DNA from: Sphingopyxis sp. UBA6723
GTDB taxonomy: Bacteria; Pseudomonadota; Alphaproteobacteria; Sphingomonadales; Sphingomonadaceae
Reading direction: 5' to 3'
Length of the DNA stretch: 64,000 bases
NCBI RefSeq assembly: GCF_002454115.1
Contig: NZ_DKIH01000006.1
Location: 186,641-250,640, forward strand
This document shows, piece after piece, positions 24,586 through 32,952 of this stretch. Below the pieces are notes generated by a model, which worked only from the letters and a program-made list of their open reading frames with translations, ran no database searches and was not told the DNA's origin. The first letter of the stretch is position 1, and each line of letters opens with the position of its first letter. The translations under genes and the position numbers were made by a program.

Positions 24586-26118
24586 TCAGGTCTCCGCCTT
24601 CGCCTTGTCCCAATACTGGTCACGGAGTAGGCGTTTGTACAGTTTCCCAGTGTCGTGGCGCGGCAGCGCTTCCAGAAAGTCGATGCGGCGCGGGATTTTT
24701 ACCCCCGACAGTTTCTCTCGCGCATAGGCAATCAGTTCGCCGCGGAGTTCGTCGGTCGCATCCGCCATATCCGCCGGCTGGATCACCGCGATCACCTCCT
24801 CGCCCATTTCGTCGTGCGGCCCGCCGACCACGGCGACGTCGGCGACCTTCGGATGGTTGACGAGGTGATTTTCAATCTCCTGCGGATAGACGTTCACGCC
24901 GCCGGTGATGATCATGAAACTCTTGCGGTCGGTGAGATACAGGAAACCCTCTTCGTCCAGCTTGCCGACATCGCCCAGCGTCGACCAACCCTTCGAGTTG
25001 CGGCTCGACGCGGTTTTCTCGTCATCGCCGTGATATTCGAAGACATTCTCGCTTTCGAAAAAGACGGTGCCTTCCTCGTTGGGTCCAAGCTCGGTCTCGT
25101 TATCCTCGCCCATAATGTGCACGGTGCCCAGGATCGGGCGCCCGACGCTGCCCCGGTGGGTCAGCCAGTCGGCGCTGGAGATGAACGTCATGCCATTGCC
25201 TTCGGACCCGGCATAATATTCGAAGAGAACCGGCCCCCACCAGTCGATCATCGCCTGCTTCACCGGGATCGGACACGGCGCGGCGGCGTGGATCGCGACC
25301 TTGAGCGACGAGGTATCGTAGCGGGTACGAACCTCCTCGGGCAGTTTCAGCATCCGCACAAAATGCGTCGGCACCCACTGGCTGGAATTGACACGATATT
25401 TTTCGATGTGCGCCAGCGCCGCTTCGGGATCGAATTTCTTCATCAGCACAACGGTACCGCCCAGCCGGTGGATCGTCATCGACCAGCGCAGCGGGGCGGC
25501 ATGATACAGCGGCGCGGGCGACAGATAGATGCTGTCGGCATTGATCTGGAATACCGCCGAGGCAAGCATGACCAGGCTGTTCATCGCGTCGATCGCGGGC
25601 TCTTCGGGCAGCGGAACGCGCACCCCCTTGGGCCGCCCGGTGGTCCCCGACGAATAGAGCATGTCGACCCCGGCGCGCTCGTCGGCGACAGGGGTCGCGG
25701 GCATCGCGGCGACTGCATCCTCCCAACGCGGCCAGCCCGCGATCTCGCCGCCCATCGCGAAACGCGTGATCGTGGTGGTCAGCTGCTGCGCCGCCTCACT
25801 CAGGCTGGCGGAGACGACAAGCATCTTGGCGCCCGAATTTTCGAGGATATAGTCGGTCTCGTCCTGCGTCAGCCGCGACGAGATGCAGACATAGCGCAGC
25901 CCCGACCGCTGCGCGCCCCAAGTCAGGCCATAATAATGCGGGGTGTTCTCGAGCATGAAGGCGACGACATCTTCATGCCCAAGCCCATGCGCGCGAAACA
26001 GCTGCGCGGCGCGATTCGACGCCGCGTCGAGTTCGCCATAGCTGATCGCCTCGCCCGTTTCGGCGACAATGATCGCGGCTTTGTCAGGGTTACTGCGAGC
26101 ATGAACGGAAGGGTGCAT
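24586..26118 (-). CDS. Acyl-CoA synthetase (long/medium-chain fatty-acid ligase-like)
   Basis: A 510-residue ANL enzyme. LYSSGTTGRPKGVRVP is the ATP motif, YYAGSEGNGMTFISS the A5 region, STLGDVGKLDEEGFLYLTDR the A7/A8 hinge, and GGVNVYPQEIENHL the C-terminal CoA-domain entry; the lysine in RHDTGKLYKR completes the adenylation site. The start at MHPSVHARS has GGAGATG upstream and matches the usual family start; the frame stays open for a further 160 codons upstream without family similarity. It leads the operon with the isomerase-like and crotonase genes. Confidence 0.93.
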   Translation of the reverse strand: MHPSVHARSNPDKAAIIVAETGEAISYGELDAASNRAAQLFRAHGLGHEDVVAFMLENTPHYYGLTWGAQRSGLRYVCISSRLTQDETDYILENSGAKMLVVSASLSEAAQQLTTTITRFAMGGEIAGWPRWEDAVAAMPATPVADERAGVDMLYSSGTTGRPKGVRVPLPEEPAIDAMNSLVMLASAVFQINADSIYLSPAPLYHAAPLRWSMTIHRLGGTVVLMKKFDPEAALAHIEKYRVNSSQWVPTHFVRMLKLPEEVRTRYDTSSLKVAIHAAAPCPIPVKQAMIDWWGPVLFEYYAGSEGNGMTFISSADWLTHRGSVGRPILGTVHIMGEDNETELGPNEEGTVFFESENVFEYHGDDEKTASSRNSKGWSTLGDVGKLDEEGFLYLTDRKSFMIITGGVNVYPQEIENHLVNHPKVADVAVVGGPHDEMGEEVIAVIQPADMADATDELRGELIAYAREKLSGVKIPRRIDFLEALPRHDTGKLYKRLLRDQYWDKAKAET

Positions 26119-26213
26119 CGGGCCATCATCTCCGGGAATCGTTGGTTTCTTATGTCCCAGATCAGTAGCAAGCTGAAACTTTTGGTCAAGCGAGGGCGCC
26201 TCGATACCCTGTC

Positions 26214-26957
26214 CTAGTCCGAACCTTGGTCTGGTCGCGACCGCAGCGCATAACCCTGCCCCTTTACCGTCCACAGCATCGGCCAGGCGAAGCCGCGATC
26301 GACCTTGGCGCGCAGCCGCGACATATGCACTTCGACGCGGTTGGTGCCGGGGTCGAAATCGAGCCGCCACACCGCGCGGAGCAGCGCATCGCGCGACATC
26401 GGTCGATCGGGAACGCGCGCCAGATTGGCGAGCAGGTCGAACTCGCGCAGCGGCAGGCGGATGAGCCGTCCTGCGCGCTCGACCCGCCGGTCGATCAGAT
26501 CGATGCGAAGCTCGCCCGCGCCGATCTGCCCCGCCGTCAGCCGCGCGCGCCGCAGCAATCCCGCAATTCGGGCAAGTATTTCGGGCAAATTCCCGGTCCA
26601 TCCTGCGGCATCATCCGCGCCTCCGCGCAGGGCCAACAGCCGGTCAGCAACGCTGTCGCGATCGGACAGCACCAGCATCGGCCGACGGCCCGCGATACTG
26701 CGCGCCAGGCGAACGAATTCTGCGGGTTCCTGCCAGCCGAGAAAGGGGTTGAGGACAAGCATATCGAAACAGCTGTCGAGCCAAGGCCGCAAACCGGCGG
26801 CGGGTGGAACGAGCCGCTCGACGCGCCATCCCTCGGCGACGATAGCGGCCGCGAACTGCGCGGCGCGCGCTGTGTCGGGATGGAAAAGCGCCACCAGCGG
26901 CGCGGCGTGAGGGGCAGCGTACAGCGTTTCGGATGCAGTCCCAGCGCTCGATTCCAT
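26214..26957 (-). CDS. OmpR-type response-regulator-like protein with degenerate receiver
   Basis: A 247-residue protein. The C-terminal 95 residues are an OmpR/PhoB winged helix (LPLREFDLLANLARVPDRPM, RVEVHMSRLRAKVDRG, WTVKGQGYAL). The N-terminal 120 residues keep a receiver-like alternation of strands and helices, but the strand that normally ends in the phospho-acceptor Asp reads MLVLNPFLG, with Asn in its place, and no acidic pair is visible near the N-terminus. Phosphorylation is thus unlikely. No histidine kinase gene is nearby. The ATG following GGGAG was preferred to a GTG two codons upstream. Confidence 0.85.
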   Translation of the reverse strand: MESSAGTASETLYAAPHAAPLVALFHPDTARAAQFAAAIVAEGWRVERLVPPAAGLRPWLDSCFDMLVLNPFLGWQEPAEFVRLARSIAGRRPMLVLSDRDSVADRLLALRGGADDAAGWTGNLPEILARIAGLLRRARLTAGQIGAGELRIDLIDRRVERAGRLIRLPLREFDLLANLARVPDRPMSRDALLRAVWRLDFDPGTNRVEVHMSRLRAKVDRGFAWPMLWTVKGQGYALRSRPDQGSD

Positions 26958-27037
26958 CCGCACTCCCTCGCCCCGACCGACAAGCTACCCGCAGCACCGG
27001 GCATTGCGCGACACCGCGCCTGTGCTAACTCCGCAGC

Positions 27038-28570
27038 ATGACTGCAGCCCAGATGCTCGACGGCGACTTCGCCACCCTGCCCGACCTGGTCCGTGCCCAC
27101 GCCGCGGAACGCCCCGATGCCCTAGCGGCTGCCGACGCCGAGCGGCGGCTTAGCTGGTCCGAACTGGATCAATTGGCCGACCGAATCGCGGCGCGCTTGC
27201 AGCAGGACGGCTTTGCGAAGGGCGACCGCACCGCGATCGCGGGGCTGAACAGCGTCGAACAAATGGCCGTCATCATCGGCACGCTACGCGCGGGCGGCGT
27301 CGCGGGACTGGTCACCAACAGTGCGACGGGCGAGCAGATGGCGGCGATGATCGCCGATACCGGCGCGCGCCACCTGTTCCTCGACAGCGCGGCCAGAGCG
27401 AGCCTGGAGGGACAGGCCATCGCCGCCAGCGACCTGATCGCGATGGACGGCAGCGAGGCGGGGACGCCACTCGATGCCTGGCTGTCGCTGGCAGGCGCCA
27501 AGCCCACGCCGGTCGAGATCCTGCCCGAGGACGGTTTCAACATCATCTATTCGTCGGGGACGACCGGCACGCCGAAGGGTATCATCCACAGCCATGCGAT
27601 GCGCTGGCAGCATATCATTCGCGGCGCCCCCGCTTATGGTCCCAACGCGGTCACCATATTATCGACTCCGCTCTATTCGAACACGACGATGGCGAGCTTC
27701 CTGCCGACCGTCGGGTCGGGCGGGCAGACCGTCTTGATGAAAAAATTCGACGCCCGCGGGTTCCTCGAACTCGCGGCGGGCGAGCGCGCGACCAACACCA
27801 TGCTGGTCCCGGTGCAATATCGCCGCATCATGGCACTGGAAGATTTCGACAGCTTCGACCTCAGCAGCTTTGTCGTCAAATACTGCACCTCGGCTCCCTT
27901 CCCTGCCGCGCTGAAAGCCGATGTGCTCGCACGCTGGCCGGGCGGGCTGGTCGAGATTTACGGGATGACCGAGGGCGGCGCAGCGTTCATCCTCGAGGCG
28001 CATCAATTTCCCGACAAGCTGCACACCGTCGGCCGCCCCGCGCCAGGCCATATCGCCAAGGTGATCGACGAGGAGGGTAACGAACTGCCGCAAGGGTCGG
28101 TCGGCGAAGTCGTCGGCCGCTCGCCTGCGATGATGACCGGATATAACAACCGTCCCGACGCGACCAAGGCGATGCACTGGTACGATACCGACGGCAATCT
28201 ATACTATCGCCACGGCGACATCGGACGGATCGACGAGGATGGGTTCCTGACCCTGATGGACCGCGCCAAGGACATGATCATTTCGGGCGGCTTCAATATC
28301 TTCCCGAGCGACCTGGAAGCGATCCTGCTCGCCGACGACCGCGTCGTCGAGGCCGCCGTGGTCGGCATGCCGAGCGAGGAATGGGGCGAGACGCCGGTGG
28401 CGTTCGTGGTGCTGAAAGACGGCGCCGATCCAGAAAGCGTCCGTGCCGACTGCAACGCCAAGGTCGGCAAGACGCAGCGGATCAGCGGCATCACCGTCGT
28501 GGACGAACTGCCGCGCAGCCCGATCGGTAAGGTGCTGAAGCGCGAACTGCGGGATGCTTACGCCGCTTGA
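27038..28570 (+). CDS. Acyl-CoA synthetase (AMP-forming)
   Basis: A 510-residue ANL-family ligase divergent from the OmpR-like gene. IIYSSGTTGTPKGIIHSH is the ATP motif, EIYGMTEGGAAFI the A5 region, GDIGRIDEDGFLTLMDRAKD the hinge, and SGGFNIFPSDLEAILLADDR the C-terminal domain start; the catalytic Lys is in PIGKVLKREL. Only about 80 bases separate its start from the regulator start, so the regulator may control it (inference). Substrate not determined. Confidence 0.93.
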   Translation: MTAAQMLDGDFATLPDLVRAHAAERPDALAAADAERRLSWSELDQLADRIAARLQQDGFAKGDRTAIAGLNSVEQMAVIIGTLRAGGVAGLVTNSATGEQMAAMIADTGARHLFLDSAARASLEGQAIAASDLIAMDGSEAGTPLDAWLSLAGAKPTPVEILPEDGFNIIYSSGTTGTPKGIIHSHAMRWQHIIRGAPAYGPNAVTILSTPLYSNTTMASFLPTVGSGGQTVLMKKFDARGFLELAAGERATNTMLVPVQYRRIMALEDFDSFDLSSFVVKYCTSAPFPAALKADVLARWPGGLVEIYGMTEGGAAFILEAHQFPDKLHTVGRPAPGHIAKVIDEEGNELPQGSVGEVVGRSPAMMTGYNNRPDATKAMHWYDTDGNLYYRHGDIGRIDEDGFLTLMDRAKDMIISGGFNIFPSDLEAILLADDRVVEAAVVGMPSEEWGETPVAFVVLKDGADPESVRADCNAKVGKTQRISGITVVDELPRSPIGKVLKRELRDAYAA

Positions 28571-28707
28571 TCCTCCCTGTCGCGTAGCGATGGGGAGGTG
28601 GCAGCGCGAAGCGCTGACGGAGGGGCGATAACGCTACCGTCGCAACGCCCCTCCACCATTCGCTTCGCGAACGGTCCGCCTCCCCATGGCTTCGCCACAG
28701 GGAGGAT
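28570..28707. repeat. Palindromic repeat element, family shared with lnt insertion
   Basis: A 138-base imperfect palindrome between convergent genes. The left half contains GGGGAGGTGGCAGCGC and AAGCGCTGACGGAGGGG; the right half is the complement with its own short arms. The same core, differing at about two bases, is found at 36462-36592 within the lnt coding sequence. In this position it could serve as a bidirectional terminator. Confidence 0.85.
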
Positions 28708-28710
28708 AGA

Positions 28711-29226
28711 TCACCCCAATCCCGCCGCCTCCACCGCCGCCAGCGCGCTTTGCAGCCGCGCGTCGCCATCGCCTTGGACCCAGGCCCATCTAAGCCTTCG
28801 TCGCTCAAGCTCGCCGATCGCGACGTCCATAAACTGCCGCCGCGCCAGGTCGCTGCCGAACAGGCGGGTGCCGTCCTCCTGCCATTCAAGGTCCATCGCC
28901 GGCACGAGGTAGAGGTCTGCAACATCGTCCCACAGATCGATTTCGGGCAAACGGCGGCCGAGCAGCATGATCGCCCAAGCCTGCGTCATCAGCGGATCGG
29001 TGTCCGAAATCAACCAGTCGGGGTTTTGCGCCATTGCTTCGCGGGTCGCCGCGATATGGCCGTCGAAAATCGCCAGCAGGTCGATCTCGTCGAGGTCGGT
29101 GCCGTTCGCCTCGGCATAGGTGCGGCCATATTCAGGGACGACCAGCCCGCCCAGTCGCAGCGCAAGGCGCGGGGCCAGCGTCGATTTGCCGGTGCTCTCG
29201 GCGCCGTGGAAACAGACATGGTGCAT
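28711..29226 (-). CDS. NadR-like nicotinamide riboside kinase (AAA ATPase domain)
   Basis: A 171-residue P-loop protein. CFHGAESTGKSTLA at residues 5-18 is the Walker A motif of the kinase domain of NadR, VVPEYGRTYAEANG follows as in ribosylnicotinamide kinases, and LISDTDPLMTQAWA holds the Walker-B-like Asp. It should phosphorylate nicotinamide riboside to NMN. The ATG overlaps the pnuC stop (TAATG), so import and phosphorylation are coupled. Only the kinase module is present; no helix-turn-helix or adenylyltransferase domain. Confidence 0.9.
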   Translation of the reverse strand: MHHVCFHGAESTGKSTLAPRLALRLGGLVVPEYGRTYAEANGTDLDEIDLLAIFDGHIAATREAMAQNPDWLISDTDPLMTQAWAIMLLGRRLPEIDLWDDVADLYLVPAMDLEWQEDGTRLFGSDLARRQFMDVAIGELERRRLRWAWVQGDGDARLQSALAAVEAAGLG

Positions 29227-29795
29227 TACAACGCCACCCTGCCCGTTGCCGCGGCGCGGCGCCACTGGATCAACCCGTCGATCGACAGGCCGAGCAACAC
29301 AACATAGACCGCGCTGGTGGCATACAGCCCGCGCCACGCGAAAAGCGGGATCGCGATCAGATCGACGATGATCCACAGATACCAGCTTTCCACCCGCCGC
29401 CGCGCGAGCAGCCATTGCGCGGTGATGCTGAACATCGCGACCGCGCCGTCGATCCAGGGAGCGACGGCATCGGTGTAACGGTCCATCGCGAAACTCCACG
29501 CGGCCCATGCGGCGATCGTAACGATCGCCCATCGCTGGCGCGCGCGTTGGTCCATCCACCCGACCGGAACCCCGCTGTCATCGCGGGCGCGCATCCAGCT
29601 GGCCCAGCCATAGAGATTGAGCGCGAAGAAAAAACCCTGCAAAACCATATCACTGTACAGCCGTGCATCATAGAAGACGACCGCATAAAGGCTGACCGCG
29701 ACCAGCGCGAAGGGATAGTTCCATACGCTGCGCAGCGCGACGAGCGCGACGTTGATCAGGACCAGCACCGCGGCCAGCCATTCGATCTGGGTCAT
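29226..29795 (-). CDS. pnuC: Nicotinamide riboside transporter PnuC
   Basis: A 189-residue membrane protein with seven hydrophobic segments. SVWNYPFALVAVSLYAVVFY and LQGFFFALNLYGWASWMR are PnuC-like core helices, and WWIIVD-type substrate residues appear as SWYLWIIVDLIAIPLF. PnuC facilitates nicotinamide riboside uptake, trapped by the kinase encoded next. The start overlaps the crtB stop by ATGA; upstream in-frame starts lie inside crtB. Confidence 0.92.
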   Translation of the reverse strand: MTQIEWLAAVLVLINVALVALRSVWNYPFALVAVSLYAVVFYDARLYSDMVLQGFFFALNLYGWASWMRARDDSGVPVGWMDQRARQRWAIVTIAAWAAWSFAMDRYTDAVAPWIDGAVAMFSITAQWLLARRRVESWYLWIIVDLIAIPLFAWRGLYATSAVYVVLLGLSIDGLIQWRRAAATGRVAL

Positions 29796-30748
29796 CCACT
29801 CGCCCCGTTGCGCGGGCGCGTCCACAGCCCGTCGCGGCTGATCCGGTGTCCCGGCGGGCGGCGGAGCACCGACCACCCCGCGCGCGCGATCCAGCCAAGC
29901 TTGGCGAGCCGCGTCGTGCTGGCGCGGTGGTCCCACGCATGGTCGCCGCGGGCGCGGACTTCGCGCGCGATGTCGCCATAGATGCCCGCGGCAGCGAGCA
30001 CGGCCCAGCGGCTGCGCGGCGGCAGCTTGCGCGCCCCCCAGCGCGCCGATGCCTCATATTCCTCGGCCATTTCGGCGAGCCATTTGGCCATCACCGTCAG
30101 CCGCCCGCGGAACGCCGGATGCATATGCTGCCCCGGCGGGATATCGAGTTCGACCATCCATTCCATCGGCAAATAACAGCGGTCGGCGGCGGCATCCTCC
30201 GCGACATCGCGCGCGATATTGGCGAGCTGGAACGCGATGCCGAGGTCGCAGGCGCGGTCGAGCGTCGCTTCGTCAGCGGGATCGACCCCCATCACCAGCG
30301 CCATGGCGACCCCGACCGCGCCCGCGACATGATAGCAATAGCGCAGCAGATCGGCCTCGCTACGCGGGCGCCAGTCGTCGGCGTCGAGCGCGAAGCCCGC
30401 GATAATGTCGTCAACCACCGCGCGCGGGATTGCGACTTCGGTGAGCAGGAAGCCGAGCGCGTCGAACGCCTTGTCGCCCGTCGGCTGTCCGGCAAAGGCG
30501 GCGTCGGTCAGGGTGCGGATGCGCGCGAGCGCGGCCTGCGCATCATGGTCCTGCGACATCGCGCCGCCGTGATCCTGCCCGTCGGTCAGATCGTCAGCAG
30601 CGCGGCACCAGGCATAGAGCAGCCAGACGCGTTCGCGGGTTTCGCGGTCGAACAACTGGCTGGCGAGCGCAAAGCTTTTCGAGCCGCGCGCGATGCTGTC
30701 GTGCGCGAAACCGTGGAGGGCGTGCGCGTCATAGACCCCCTCAATCAT
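29792..30748 (-). CDS. crtB: Phytoene synthase
   Basis: A 318-residue trans-isoprenyl diphosphate synthase. SKSFALASQLFD and LYAWCRAADDLTDGQD hold the first Asp-rich motif (DDLTD), and AFQLANIARDVAEDAAADR the second (DVAED), both binding Mg-diphosphate. It condenses two geranylgeranyl diphosphates to phytoene, the first committed carotenoid step. It follows the LOG gene by 16 bases and overlaps pnuC, so carotenoid and nicotinamide riboside genes are cotranscribed. Confidence 0.95.
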   Translation of the reverse strand: MIEGVYDAHALHGFAHDSIARGSKSFALASQLFDRETRERVWLLYAWCRAADDLTDGQDHGGAMSQDHDAQAALARIRTLTDAAFAGQPTGDKAFDALGFLLTEVAIPRAVVDDIIAGFALDADDWRPRSEADLLRYCYHVAGAVGVAMALVMGVDPADEATLDRACDLGIAFQLANIARDVAEDAAADRCYLPMEWMVELDIPPGQHMHPAFRGRLTVMAKWLAEMAEEYEASARWGARKLPPRSRWAVLAAAGIYGDIAREVRARGDHAWDHRASTTRLAKLGWIARAGWSVLRRPPGHRISRDGLWTRPRNGASG

Positions 30749-30764
30749 TGTGGCGCCGCATCCA

Positions 30765-31346
30765 TTACAGATCGTCGGCCTTCATCGCGAAGATCGGCGC
30801 ATGGGGTTCATAGGTCGCCATCTTCTCGAGAAGATCGTCGAGCCCGGCGTCGACGATCATGATCCCGGCATGCGCGGGGCGGATGAAGCCGACGTCGATC
30901 ATATTCTGGTTGAATGCGATCAAGTCGTTGTAAAATCCCGCGGCGTTGAGCAGCCCGACCGGCTTGTTGTGATAACCCAGCTGCGCCCAGCTGATCGCTT
31001 CCCACAATTCGTCCATCGTGCCGACGCCGCCGGGGATAGTGAGAAAACCGTCGGAGAGGTCGGTAAACATCTTCTTACGTTCGTGCATGCCCGAAACGAC
31101 GTGCAATTCGGTGCAGCCGCGGTGCGCAACTTCGGTGCCGACGAGCGCGTCGGGGATTACCCCGATGACTTCGCCGCCTGCCTCAAGCGCGCTGTCGGCC
31201 ACCGCGCCCATCAGCCCAAGGCGGCCACCGCCATAAACGACGCCAATGCCGCGCTCAGCCAGCGTGCGGCCAACATGGCGCGCGGTTTCGATATAGATCG
31301 GATCGGCAGGGGTGGCGGACCCGCAATAGACGGCAAGACGTTTCAT
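30765..31346 (-). CDS. LOG family protein (cytokinin riboside 5'-phosphate phosphoribohydrolase-like)
   Basis: A 193-residue Rossmann-fold protein. GGGRLGLMG and PGGVGTMDELWEA are the two signatures of LOG enzymes, which hydrolyse nucleoside monophosphates to free base and ribose 5-phosphate. The start is the ATG at MKRLAVYCGS, the standard family start. It sits between crtI and crtB on the same strand, separated from crtI by an inverted repeat. A role in nucleotide turnover is likely; cytokinin activation is known for homologs but unproven here. Confidence 0.92.
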   Translation of the reverse strand: MKRLAVYCGSATPADPIYIETARHVGRTLAERGIGVVYGGGRLGLMGAVADSALEAGGEVIGVIPDALVGTEVAHRGCTELHVVSGMHERKKMFTDLSDGFLTIPGGVGTMDELWEAISWAQLGYHNKPVGLLNAAGFYNDLIAFNQNMIDVGFIRPAHAGIMIVDAGLDDLLEKMATYEPHAPIFAMKADDL

Positions 31347-31369
31347 TGCTCTGAGGCTTTCACAAATTT

Positions 31370-31457
31370 CCGTTCGGGCTGAGCTTGTCGAAGCCCTGCC
31401 CTTTCCTTCCTCGCCTTTGAAGGAAGAACGACCCTTCGACAAGCTCAGGGCGAACGG
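31370..31457. repeat. Near-perfect 24-base inverted repeat between crtI and LOG gene
   Basis: Left arm CCGTTCGGGCTGAGCTTGTC (31370-31393 in full) and right arm 31434-31457 are complementary at nearly every base, with a 40-base centre containing a second hairpin of TTCCTTC/GAAGGAA. The CTTCGACAAGCTCAGGGCGA core is a dispersed sphingomonad repeat. It may attenuate transcription between crtI and the next gene. Confidence 0.8.
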
Positions 31458-31467
31458 TGTTTGGCAT

Positions 31468-32952
31468 TCAGGTAGCGTCTTCCAGCATCAGTTTTGCAGT
31501 CGCCTTCGCGCTCCCCACCACCCCAGGAATCCCCGCTCCCGGATGCGTCCCGGCGCCGACGAAATAAAGGTTCGAAATCACATCGTCGCGGTTGTGCGCG
31601 CGGAACCATGCGCTTTGCCACAGCACCGGCTCCAGGCTGAAGGCGCTGCCCAGATGCGCCGACAGGTCGCGACCGAAATCGGCGGGGGTGTAGTGGAAGC
31701 TGGTCGCGAGATTGGCTTTCAGCCCCGGCAGCACCCGCGCCTCGACCTCGTCCAGGATCGCATCGGCAAACTGCTGGCCGAACGCGCCGTCCCAGTCGAC
31801 CTTCGCCTTGCCCAGATGCGCGACCGGGGCGAGCACGTAAAAAGTCGAATAGCCGTCGGGCGCCATCGCCTTGTCGGTCGCGGTCGGGTGGTGGAGATAG
31901 AGCGAGAAATCGTCCGGCACGACGCCGTTCTTGTAGATGTCGTCGAGCAGCCCCTTGTAGCGCGGCCCGAACAAGATGCTGTGATGGGCGATGTCGGGAT
32001 ATTCGCCCTTCACCCCGAAATGGACGACGAAAAGCGACGGCGACCAGCGCTTGCGCGCCAGCGATTTGGCCGCTTTTTTGCCGCGCGGATGGTCAGACAG
32101 CAGCGCAGCATAATTGTGCATCATGTCACCGTTCGATGCGATCATGTCCGCCTCACGGCGCCAGCCGCTCGCGGTCTGCACCGCGGTCGCGCGGTCGCCC
32201 TGCGTCTCGATCTTGGTCACCGGGTCGGCGAGACGGATTGTCCCGCCCAGCCGATCGAACAGCGCCACCATGCCCGCGACCAGCTTGTTCGTGCCGCCGC
32301 GCGCGAACCACACCCCGCCCTCTTTCTCGATCGTGTGGATCAGCGCATAGATGGAACTGGTGTTCATCGGGTTGCCGCCGACGAGCAGCGTGTGGAACGA
32401 CAGCGCCTGGCGCAGCCGCTCGTCCTGCACATAGGAGGAGACGATCGAATAGACGCTGCGCCACGCCTGATATTTCATCAGCGCTGGCGCCGCCTTGATC
32501 ATGGAGGCGAAGTCAAGGAATGCCGCCGAGCCGAGCTTGACATAGCCCTCCTCATACACCCCCTTCGAATAGGTCAGGAATTTCTCATACCCCGCGACGT
32601 CGGCAGGATTGAGCTTCGCGATTTCGGCGTTCAGCGCCGCTTCGTCGTTCGAATAATCGAAATTGGTGCCGTCGGGCCAGTTCAGGCGGTAAAAGGGCAT
32701 CACGGGATCGAGCGTCACGTCGGCGGCCATATCCTGCCCGCTAAGCGCCCATAGTTCCTGCAGGCACGGCGGATCGGTGATCACCGTCGGCCCGGCGTCG
32801 AAGGTGAACCCCTGCCGCTGCCAGTGGTAACCGCGCCCCCCGGCCTTGTCGCGTGCCTCGACGATCGTCGTCACCACTCCGGCCGATTGCAGCCGGATGG
32901 CAAGCGCGAGGCCGCCGAAGCCAGCGCCGATAACAAGTGCGGTGCGAGTCAT
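31468..32952 (-). CDS. crtI: Phytoene desaturase
   Basis: A 494-residue flavoprotein. VIGAGFGGLALAIRLQSAG at the N-terminus binds FAD; GGRGYHWQRQGFTFDAGPTV is the CrtI-specific continuation, and the C-terminal YFVGAGTHPGAGIPGVVGSA is the bacterial-type phytoene dehydrogenase signature. It converts phytoene to lycopene in four desaturations. Its ATG overlaps the crtY stop (ATGA), so the order of translation is crtY, crtI, then LOG and crtB. Confidence 0.96.
   Translation of the reverse strand: MTRTALVIGAGFGGLALAIRLQSAGVVTTIVEARDKAGGRGYHWQRQGFTFDAGPTVITDPPCLQELWALSGQDMAADVTLDPVMPFYRLNWPDGTNFDYSNDEAALNAEIAKLNPADVAGYEKFLTYSKGVYEEGYVKLGSAAFLDFASMIKAAPALMKYQAWRSVYSIVSSYVQDERLRQALSFHTLLVGGNPMNTSSIYALIHTIEKEGGVWFARGGTNKLVAGMVALFDRLGGTIRLADPVTKIETQGDRATAVQTASGWRREADMIASNGDMMHNYAALLSDHPRGKKAAKSLARKRWSPSLFVVHFGVKGEYPDIAHHSILFGPRYKGLLDDIYKNGVVPDDFSLYLHHPTATDKAMAPDGYSTFYVLAPVAHLGKAKVDWDGAFGQQFADAILDEVEARVLPGLKANLATSFHYTPADFGRDLSAHLGSAFSLEPVLWQSAWFRAHNRDDVISNLYFVGAGTHPGAGIPGVVGSAKATAKLMLEDAT

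Noticed and set aside
26119..26601. Extra 160 codons upstream of the acyl-CoA ligase
   Set aside because: No family similarity and no ribosome site; it is antisense to the OmpR-type gene. The start at 26118 with GGAGATG fits the family.
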